Shown here piece after piece: positions 55,597 through 64,000 of a stretch of DNA of 64,000 nucleotides (its first letter is position 1; every line of letters begins with the position of its first letter). Below the pieces are notes generated by a model. The model had not been told where the DNA came from and made no database searches. It saw nothing but the letters and a program-made list of their open reading frames with translations. The stretch is taken from assembly GCA_026008535.1 (NCBI GenBank), contig BRKX01000003.1, positions 29,456,001-29,520,000 on the forward strand. Reading direction: 5' to 3'. Origin of the DNA: Perilla frutescens (taxonomy: Eukaryota > Streptophyta > Magnoliopsida > Lamiales > Lamiaceae). A program made the translations under genes and the position numbers.

Positions 55597-57027
55597 TGTT
55601 AGTTTTGTATACTAGAAGACTTGTCTTTGTATACTTTTCTGATGATATGATGATATGAAATGAAAGTAATTGCAGTCACTGTTTGCATTTAGATTATGTT
55701 CTATAATTGTTCTATGCAATGTTCCATATACTTACATTGTAGATGATATGGTGTGGGGAGTCACATAGTAAGATCATATCATTAGAACCTTGTAATGTAT
55801 TAAAGAGCTCACGGCTTAGATGGTCTTGAACACACCATCGGTACACCATAGAATAATCTGATAAGTTAGTTTATCTTGACTAACTGATTATTTAGTACAC
55901 TCATTAGTGTATTGAGGAGGATCGCGATAGGATACTATTCTCTGTCTCTGACCCAGTTTCTGAGAGAATAAATATCCACAGAGTTCGGGTTCTAAACTCA
56001 TGTGATATTTGCATACTTATGTGTATGTTGTTTGTTACTTTGATTTATCAATGGGTGAGATCTTTTCATAGATCGAATTCGATATCTTGGGTAATAAAAT
56101 TGTATACATGATGTCTCAAACAGTATGCATGAGCACCGTGTCCTGGTGCACCAGGCTAATGATGTTCTCTTGAGAAAACACAAGTTTATGTTGAAACCCT
56201 GCAGGTGGAATTTATTCCGTACATGAGTAGAGCTTGTGTGGTACTACTCAAGGTTTTAGATTTTAATTAATTATAGCTGTCAGAGGCTGATATAATTAAT
56301 TAATGAACATTATATCTTAAACATGGGGAATGGCTGGACTAAAGGAGAAAGCATATTCGTAAATATGTATTAAATTGGTAGGTCAATTTTACTTCTTTAG
56401 TGGAATAAAAGTAAAACTTAATTTATTTAATTATATCCTAAGTTTATTGGATATTGGATATTAAATAAATTAGTGGGCCAATTTAATATTCTTCTAGAGA
56501 TCTATTGTAGCCCAATTGACTGAGAGTGGACTGGATATTCAACTTGAGATAGAGGCCCAAACCCAGTAGGGTTTGGAGATGGAAATTTCGCCCACCTCCC
56601 TATAAATAGGGGAAGAAGGGACAAAATTTAATGCATTATTATTCAGCCCCTTTTTGTCTCTCAAAGTTATCCACAGATTTCACAAACCTATCAAGTAGAT
56701 TTCAGCCCACTCTGAATCTAGATATAGTCTGGGAATACAACAGAAGATCTTGGAGTAGAATCTGCAAATGGATGAAATTTGAGGTGTAGGTGGCGCCTGT
56801 TTCAGTGTTCATTCAATAGCAAGATTAGATCTTTAATCTTGTCCTCAGACCGTCCGACAATTGTAAGTAATTCGGATCTATGTCTTCCAGTTTATTAGAT
56901 TAGTTTTACATAGTCTTGTGTGTGACGTGATAAACATGCATGTGACATAAAAATATGATTTGCATGAACATGGATTAATGAACAACCAAATGATCCTATG
57001 GTGGTTTAATTCGAAAAAACCCCAACA
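55597..57027 (+). repeat. 3' LTR of C
   Basis: 1431 bp, intact, start TGTTAGTTTTGTATAC, end CCCAACA, TATA box at 56601. It shows the uninterrupted version of the site that G occupies in the 5' LTR. The ORFs at 55998 and 56878 on the minus strand are not genes. Confidence 0.95.
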
Positions 57028-58727
57028 CCATGCAAGGCTTGCATGGCCCGTGCAAGGGCCTGCATGGACCGTGCAAGGCATGCACGACTCATGTCGGAAG
57101 TCCGGGCATTTTTAATTCTTTCCCATTAAATAGCATGGCCTGTGCTATGCTTGCACGGCCCGTGCAGTGCTTCTGCCACCCTGTTTTGTCGTTAATCGCA
57201 TTCTAAACTCGAGTATTTCAAACCGTCGTGCTTTCTAAAGGTTCTAAAATCGTGCTATCTATGTTTAAGTCCTAGTTAAGGGTATATAAGTTAGGTATTG
57301 TTTAATTTCTTGTTAGTAGTTAGAAATCTTCGAATGAGGCCGCTAAATCGATTATTCGACTTTTGTAAGAGAAAGTGAGCCACATGGGAATTCAGAGAAG
57401 GATCATCAACTCGTTGCTTCATCTTCTGCTCAGTAGTTGAGGTGGGTAAATCTATACTCATCTATAGTTTGAGCTAATAATCTCTAGAAACATGTTAGGG
57501 CAAATGAGATATCCAATAAAGCATTTTTGCTCTTCCTGATTGATCCCTGTACAAGGAAGAAAGGAAATGAAGATATTATGTTTTAATTGAGTTCTCGATG
57601 ATGTTTAGGAATGCTAGAATCGTTAAAGTATTATTTATGCTTAGCATGAGATATTTAAGAATTGTCTTTAGTTACAATTCGTATTTATGGACGTTCATTT
57701 CCTTGTATTTGAATGTTGATGCTTTGTTAAAGCTCGTATAGTTAAAGATTAAGGATTGTCTTGTTAGGGTAGTGTTAAATTCCTTATAGGCCGAGATCTT
57801 GTTATATTAAAGGATTAGCCCCTATACTTTGCTCTAGGTTTGGTTCTGCTGATAATGTTAAGAAAGGAAGGAACTTAGCATTTTGCTTAAGCAGGATTTG
57901 AGCTCTGAGAACTCGTGATCTTCGATCACTCAGTGAGTCACTACTGGGTTTATCCCTCGCAAACTCATTTGGATATTTGAGGTAACCCCTCTTCTATCCT
58001 ATAGCATGCCTAAGGGTGCAGTTGACATCAGGTTTGAGCCAGGATGGGCCCAAAAGAAAATAAAAGATTTTAAAAATATGGAGAGAGCTTTTACATTTTG
58101 CTCTCCATATACAGTCAGTTAATTATTGGATATCTTGAAGTTATTAAAGTGTTTTTGTTAAAACCCACTGAGGACATTAGTGCTCATGCCCCCTCTTTTT
58201 AAATGTTTTCAGGTTGAGATGATGAGGATGTTGGTGGCTGTGGATGTGGGTTGACTGCCAAGATTGTTTTGCTATAATTTAAGTTACTTTTGAAATCCCA
58301 TTATGTGTTCTGCTACTCTGATACACTCTTTCTAATTTCGTTCAAGTTCTATATGTTTATCAAGATTCTACGAATATTCCCCAGACATGATTATCTATAT
58401 ATATAAGTGATGCATATTCAATTTTATTCTCGCTTCTTGAGTATACTTTCCTTTTTCCTATGAAGAGGCTTGTGCACGTTGATATCTGATTATTCGCTTT
58501 GACCTATGAATGGGTCTACGCTTGTTGATATCTGATTAGTTAGCCATCTTATTCCGCTAAAGCATGTTTTCTTCTTAATCAAGTAAACTCGAGTATCATC
58601 GTCTATCTTTCAAAAGTATATCTTTATTCTTAAACCATCTTCGTTAATCTTCCGACTTTATTCATTAATCCTTTATTAATACCCCGTCCCCATTCGTTAA
58701 TCCCTATCTCGGGACCTGGCTGTTACA
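57028..58727 (+). repeat. 3' LTR of A, second part
   Basis: Continues the LTR of A after copia C, starting inside the palindrome array (CCATGCAAGGC, then GCATGGCCCGTGC and relatives to about 57168). It parallels 7785-9465 of the 5' LTR and ends GGGACCTGGCTGTTACA. Together with 24429-25994 it gives a 3.26-kb LTR. Confidence 0.93.
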
Positions 58728-61700
58728 GTTTGGCTCTTAGTCAAAGCCACCAGTTTAACAAAGACCAGCTCAGTAGTCCAGATCTATTGCTCGATCAAAA
58801 GCTCGTCCAAAGCCAAACTCTCAGCAAAAGCCCTCATCTCACTTAAGATATTCAAATCAATCGAAATTTGAAGATCAACTAAGATCATTCTTTCAGAGAA
58901 GATCATCAGTTCAAAACATTCCATCAATGGCTCAACTAAGAGCTGCAACCTGTTCCAGGCAAGTCTGTCCTAAAAGGCCGCTTGTGTATCAACCTGGGAA
59001 TGCCTCGAATCCCAAGAGAAATATACACACGAGATTGTACTATGCAAAACAGCATAAATCAATCTCCCTGGAAGAATTCACTCCAAGTGACTTTGCAACC
59101 CAGTATGATGAGTATTTGAACTCAAGGGATCAACCAATAATTAATCCCGCTCATAACTGGCTTGGAAAAAGGCCATTCCACAAAGACCAAACAGCTCAAA
59201 GTCAAAGGTCTATTATAACCAAGACAAAGAGCAACAAAGTCACAAGATGAGACGATATTAGTTAAGGTCTTTTATCCAAACACTCATCAGAGATACAGAT
59301 CAATGGACTCAACTCTCAATTGAAGTGTTATAAGAAGTCCAGAGTTGATCAGGAGATGAAATTCTGAAGGATCTCTCAATCAACAAGATCCAAAAGTGTG
59401 GCGAATATGGATTCCCAAATATCTGTTTAACCTCCCAAGACCCGATACTATGCGGGTACCTAAAACTTGATCTCTGTCTTGCAGGAAAAGAGCATCATAT
59501 CTAAGAAAAAGGTCAAAGATACTTGGTATATGGATAGCGGGTGCTTAAAACACATGACCGGAGAAAAGAATGATCTTGATGGTTATAAAGAGGTTAAGGG
59601 ACCACTAGTTACTTTTGGAGACAACTCAAAGAGCCGAACCATTGGAGAAGGGTTCATGGTCAAAGGAAAAGTTGTCGTAAATGGCGTGTCACATGTCGAA
59701 GGACTGAGGCACAAACTGCTGATCAACAGTCAGCTTTGTGACAATGGGTACTCAGTTGACTTCAACAATAGTTCATGTGACATCAGAGACAAATAAACTG
59801 GAGCCATACTCCTGACTGAAGTAAGAAAAGGCAACATGTATGTAGTTGACTGGTCAACCGGCCATTCAGAAGCTTGATTTCTCTCCAAAGGTTCAACTGA
59901 AGCAAGCTGGTTGTGGCATCGATGACTGAATCATCTAAACTTCAAAACAATCCACTACCTGGCCAAGAAGGAGCTAGTTCATGGGCTTCCCAAGGAGATC
60001 CACAAGAAAACTGGTGTCTGTGGACCATGCCAGAAGGGGAAGCAGGAGATTGCAGATTGGCAAGGGAAAATCAATTCAAAGGATAAGATCCGATAATGGA
60101 ACTGAATTTGCCAATCAAGAAATGATCAAATTCCTGATTGAACTGGGAATCACTCATGAACATATTCTGCTGCAAGAACTCCTCAACAAAATGGCGTAGC
60201 AGAAAGAAGGAATCACACGCTAAATGAGGCGGCAAGAGCAATGATAGCAGATGCCAACATAGCCGAATGTTATTGGGCAGAAGCAGTTAACACAGCCCAC
60301 CACACCCAGAACAGAAGTGCCATCGTCATCAACCATGACAAAACACCCTACGAACTATTCAAGAATCGTAAGCGTTCTATCTCTTACTTTAAGATATTTG
60401 GCTGCAAATGTTATATCCACAATAATGGAAAATCCCAACTGAAAGCTTTCAGTGCCAAAGCTGATGAGGGAATATTTCTCGGCTATAATGCCCCTCATTC
60501 CCAAGCTTACAGAGTGTTCAACAAAAGGACACTAGTTGTGGAAGTAACATATCATGTGGTCTTTGATGAGCTTGACAATGAGTACAGAAATAAAAAGGAG
60601 AACTGTACATCAGAGCAAGCATTCCCTAGTGAAAGCCTGCTGGACTATGTTGATCACATTGTCCCAGAGCAGTTTGAAGTTTCACTAGAAGATGGCATAG
60701 AAACTGATTCTAGACCAGTTGAAGATAACTTGGTCACTGACGATATAAATCATCATGAAACTCTAAACCCCTTAACTAGGACAGGGGGAAGAATCAGTGA
60801 AAATGAAGAACAAGCTGAAGCCAATACAAAGGCCGAAGAAGCAGCCAAAGAATCAGCTGATAAAGAAGCCAAAGGATCGGTTGCTGGAACAACTGATGAA
60901 GCAGTTGAAGGCGCAGAAGAGACAATCATTCCAAAATGGCTTCCAAGTCGTCTAGTCCACAAAATTGTTGGGGATCCAAGAAGCAAAGTTCAAACCAGAG
61001 GGTCAACAGAGCATGCACTCTTCACATGCTTCATCTCACAAATGGAACGAGCCAACATCAAAGAAGCACTTGAAGATTCAGACTGGATTATAGCTATGCA
61101 AGAAGAACTGAACCAGTTCACAAGAAATGACGTATGGTTTCTTATCGATACCAAAAACTTAAAAAGTCATTGGGACTAAATGGGTCTTTCACAACAAACT
61201 GGATGAATAAGGCATGATCACAAGGAAAAAGGCTAGACTGGTAGCTAAAGGTTACTCACAAAGTGAAGGGATTGACTTCGATGAGACATTCGTACTAGTT
61301 GCAAGATTGGAGGCCATCATATTGTTCCTCACCTATGCAGCTCACAATAATTTCATGGTCTATCAAATGGACGTGAAAAGTGCATTCTTACAAGGAATGC
61401 TCAAGGAGGACGTGTATGTAGAGCAATCTCCAGGCTTCAAAATCGGAGACTAAGTCTATAAGCTGAAGAAAGCTCTATATGGTTTGAAGCAGGCCCCAAG
61501 AGCTTGGTATGAAACCCTCACAACGTTCTTGCTAAAGAATGGGTTTCAGAAGGGAGTCATCGATCGTACTCTATTCAGAATAGAACGATCAGTTGAGATC
61601 TTGATGGTTCAAATTTATGTGGATGACATAATATTTAGATCTAAGAGCAAACATCTCTGCAATCGATTCGCACAACTAATGCAAAGCGAATTCGAGATAA

Positions 61701-62626
61701 GTATGATGGGAGAAATGCCATTCTTCCTCGGACTCCAAGTAAAGCAGCTCAATGATGGAATCTTTATCAGCCAAGGCAAATAGACCAAGGAGCTTGTCAA
61801 GAAGTTTGGAACCGACAAGTGAAAAGCTCTCAAAATTCTAATGAATACGTCAATGCAGCTGACTCTCGATGAAGAAGGAGAATCAGCCAGTCAAACGCAC
61901 TACAGAGAAATCATTGGATCCCTTCTCTACCTGACCGCCAGCCGTCCAGATATCTCCTACTCAGTCGGACTATGTGTAAGGTTCCAAGCCAATCCGAAGA
62001 AAAGTTATCTTGAAGCAGCAAAGAGGATTATAAAGTATCTCAAGGGAACCATAAATCTTGGATTATGGTATCACAGAGATGACAACATAAGTCTAATTGG
62101 CTATTCAGACTCAGACTTCGGAGGATGCAAAACTGATCGAAAAAGCATCAGCGGAACATGTCAGTTTCTTAGAAACAAATTGATATCCTGGTTTAGCAAG
62201 AAGCAGCACTCGGTTACCACATCAACAACTGAAGCGGAATATGTAGCTGTTGGAAGCTATTGTGCTCAGATCTTATGGATGAAGCAATAGCTTAAGGATT
62301 ACAAGGTGGAGACTGAAGAAGTGCCAATCTACTATGACAACAATAGTGCTATTGCAATATCTCAAAATCTAGTATTGCATTCAAGGACAAAGTACATTGA
62401 TATCAGGCACCACTTCATCAGAGATCATATTGAAAAGAAAGACATATGCATCAAATATGTCAACATGGAGAAACAAATAGCCGACATCTTCACCAAGCCA
62501 TTGCCAGAAGCTAGATTCGTTGAGCTATGCATCCAATTAGGATTGCTTGAACTAGCTTCAAAGGAGGATGATGATTATCCAACAGAAGGAGTGAAGAGGA
62601 GCACTCCCACTAATGATGAGAACTGA
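58728..62626 (+). pseudogene. pol: Protease, integrase, RT and RNase H of S
   Basis: After the gypsy A insertion the copia frame resumes: a linker (58927-59250), protease WYMDSGCLKHMTG (about 59525), pre-integrase zinc domain (LWHR..LNHLNFKTI), integrase with Asp in RSDNGTEFAN and Glu in QNGVAERR. The part holding the first catalytic Asp is deleted after CGPCQKGK. RT follows with QMDVKSAFLQGML, ALYGLKQAPRAWYE and intact YVDD (about 61617), then RNase H (GYSDSDFGGCKTDRKSISG, TEAEYVAVGSYCAQILWM). Frameshifts lie around 60060-60200 (two, compensating) and 61170. Stops include 59794, 61451, 61781, about 61820 and 62288. Ends at 62624 with TPTNDEN. Confidence 0.92.
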
Positions 62627-63340
62627 CTTAAGAGGACATCAATATTCTGAGCTTTGGATCTTAAACTTATACAGCCCATAACAGTTCTAAAAAGAGTGGC
62701 AAAAGGCTGCAAGAAAGCTGTTGAAAATAAGCAAAACTGATTGCAAAAGGCATCAGTTCTTAACCAGTCATATTAAACTAATGAGAACAGTTGAATTCAA
62801 AACTGACTGATGAAGACAAAGCTACAACTGAAGGAAGCAGCTGACAAGCTTAAGCTGAGCAAAGCTGAAGAGGACAGCTTAAGCTGACAAAAGAGTCAAA
62901 GCTGAAAAGAGTCCAGCTGGAACTGATCACTCCAAGCCAAGAGGATCATCAGTCGAGAAGGCAACTGATGACGTCAATAGCTCAAACGCCACGTGGAGAC
63001 TAGAGGAGAGCAACAATCAGATAAGTTCAAATTGAATTTATTACTGAACAGTAAAATGACATGTCTCTCAAATATTACCACTGGACCCACTCTCTCTCCT
63101 CTTATTAATCTCTACGGATAAATCTGAAATAAAAATCGACGGATTAATTAGAACCGTTTTATTTTAATCCCTTTAGACCATTGGATTTATCAATTGCTTG
63201 AATCTATAAATTTGTCCGCAGCCACTTCAACCCTTCACATAGCTGATCACAAAAATTTAAGTACCTAGTCTCTCAAAATTCATTCAGAGTCTCACCTCCA
63301 TCCCAAATCCCTACAAACAATTTCGAATTACTACTTTGAA
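62627..63340 (+). other. Spacer of S before the 3' ORF
   Basis: Non-coding. The first 350 bp repeat the words AACTGA and AGCTGA as the S LTR does. The second half is AT-rich and has a TATA-like box at 63205, followed after about 135 bp by the start codon at 63341. No polypurine tract and LTR start could be identified here, so the 3' LTR must lie further right. Confidence 0.6.
63205..63211 (+). promoter_or_regulatory. TATA-like box upstream of the 3' ORF of S
   Basis: TATAAAT in GAATCTATAAATTTGTCC. Position and spacing would allow a transcript starting about 30 bp downstream to cover the ORF at 63341. This is a sequence-only suggestion. Confidence 0.4.
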
Positions 63341-64000
63341 ATGGCCCAATATTCTTCCAACCCTGTTAGAAGACCTCGCAACTTCAGAATCTCTGGAGAT
63401 GAGTCAAGAGTATTTTTTGAAGAGATAGGTCATGACGAAATACTAAGCACAACCAATACCAGACGATTCACTAACTTCCCTCAGTTGGGGGAAGTAATCC
63501 TTACCCTAATTGGGAATACACATCTGAAGAAGTACACTAAATGCGCTCCCACAAGAGTATATCCAGAGGCAGTAGCAGAATTCTTTCTCAAATCCTTCAA
63601 CGTGGAAGATTCGTGGATAATCACGAGTGAAGTAAGGGGGATACAGGTTCTGATTACTCCTTTCGTTCTAAGAAACATCTTTGGGCTACCGGAAGGAAGG
63701 GAAAAGGTGGATGAAATAACTATGAATATAAGATACTGCTACAATAGATGGGCTACTTCTCCATCCACATAAGACTTTCAAAGTACTCATTCAACATCTA
63801 GATTCCAAAAGGAATTTCAAGTCCTTGCAGCAGTAGCCACACAGATGATGGTATGATCATGTGAAGGACAAGATGAAATGTCCGAATTAAAGTACAAAAT
63901 CTGCAACGCCATCTAGGAAGTAAAAGGAATAGATTGGGCATCATTCCTCATCAAGCAGCTAAAGAGGCTTGTAGGCATAGTGGAAAAAGAAACGAAAAGC
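63341..64000 (+). pseudogene. Additional 3' ORF of copia S, cut by window end
   Basis: Starts MAQYSSNPVRRPRNFRISG. The first 143 codons are open to a TAA at 63770; the same frame continues to the window edge with two more stops (about 63857 and 63917). Motifs YPEAVAEFFLKSF, VRGIQVLITPFVLRNIFGL and the later IDWASFLIKQLKRLV resemble, from memory, the plant transposon-associated domain often annotated as putative plant transposon protein (PF20167-like). I see no signal peptide or membrane segment, so an envelope-like role, as proposed for SIRE elements, is not supported by this part. The function is unknown. It follows the pol gene of S in the same orientation. Confidence 0.65.

Larger units (their letters stand above)
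25995..57027 (+). mobile_element. Ty1-copia element C, full length, interrupted
   Basis: LTRs start TGTTAGTTTTGTATAC and end CCCAACA. After removing solo LTR G and its duplicated TGATG, the 5' LTR is 1431 bp, equal to the 3' LTR (55597-57027). The TSD is CCGTG (25990-25994) and CCATG (57028-57032). The internal region has a long leader, gag, zinc knuckle, protease, integrase, part of RT and RNase H in copia order. It hosts G, D, E and F. LTR divergence by eye is around 5 percent. The Tnt1/Tork-like protease motif DTGATDHVC suggests that side of the copia family. Confidence 0.93.
6244..58727 (+). mobile_element. Ty3-gypsy chromovirus A (Tekay/Del-like), interrupted
   Basis: Has long LTRs with the terminal inverted repeat TGTAACA/TGTTACA: 5' LTR 6244-9465, and 3' LTR 24429-25994 plus 57028-58727. 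The internal part holds a primer-binding site, an extra ORF, then gag, protease, RT, RNase H, integrase and a C-terminal chromodomain-like tail (domain order of Ty3-gypsy), followed by a polypurine tract. Gypsy B interrupts integrase and copia C interrupts the 3' LTR. No clean TSD is visible (GCTTA at 6239-6243 against GTTTG at 58728-58732), so the flanks have mutated or rearranged. The element sits inside the gag-protease linker of copia S. Confidence 0.9.
1306..64000 (+). mobile_element. Ty1-copia element S (outermost, interrupted)
   Basis: Order of parts: LTR (about 1306-2899), primer-binding site (2905), gag (2992-4010 and 5608-6243), protease, integrase, reverse transcriptase and RNase H (58728-62626), spacer, then an additional ORF (63341 to window end). 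The 3' LTR lies outside the window. Solo LTR I interrupts gag, and gypsy A with all its passengers (6244-58727) interrupts the gag-protease linker. The domain order protease-integrase-RT-RNase H is diagnostic of Ty1-copia. A long LTR and an ORF after RNase H suggest a SIRE-like lineage, but I did not classify it phylogenetically. The left boundary is approximate. Confidence 0.85.

Overview
The window is plant nuclear DNA, almost certainly from a eudicot. Everything in it belongs to LTR retrotransposons of the plant Ty1-copia and Ty3-gypsy types. Primer-binding sites match the 3' end of plant initiator tRNA-Met, LTRs start TG and end CA, and insertions carry 5-bp target-site duplications (TSDs). 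I found no host gene, no tRNA or rRNA gene, no CRISPR array and no prokaryotic feature. The species cannot be fixed from the sequence. The extra 3' ORF of the outermost copia element recalls predicted proteins from asterid (Lamiales) genomes, but that is only from memory.

Layout. A minus-strand copia fragment (S', 1-1311) abuts the outermost element S, a plus-strand copia with an extra 3' ORF, which runs from about 1306 past the window end. S carries a minus-strand solo LTR (I, 4011-5607, TSD CTCTA) in gag. It is split again at 6243/58728 by gypsy chromovirus A (6244-58727), which has 3.2-kb LTRs. Two elements lie inside A: gypsy B in its integrase (14653-23942, TSD CACGG/TACGG) and copia C in its 3' LTR (25995-57027, TSD CCGTG/CCATG). 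Four lie inside C: solo LTR G in its 5' LTR (27326-29414, TSD TGATG), gypsy D in its leader (30198-40088, TSD AATTT), minus-strand CRM-like chromovirus E in its gag (42434-49167, TSD TGCTT/TGCCT), and a deleted A-relative F in its reverse transcriptase (50610 to about 54230). F carries a further solo LTR, H (53283-53800, TSD GGAAT). This gives an insertion order of S, A, then B and C, then G, D, E and F, then H.

All coding regions are decayed. B keeps one uninterrupted frame for its whole gag-pol, broken only by stop codons. E has nearly identical LTRs, all its catalytic motifs, four stops and one frameshift, so it looks like the youngest full element. Many stop codons compared with a related copy are explained by C-to-T or G-to-A change, as expected of methylated silent DNA.

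The least ordinary parts are these: an unrecognised ORF between the primer-binding site and gag of A (10069-10812); an array of CACGG-CCGTG palindromes in the transcribed part of A's LTR; a tandem array of about 150 bp in the leader of C; a GC-rich motif shared by the LTRs of unrelated D and E; the E reading frame running through its polypurine tract into the 3' LTR; and the separate 3' ORF of S with its own TATA-like box.
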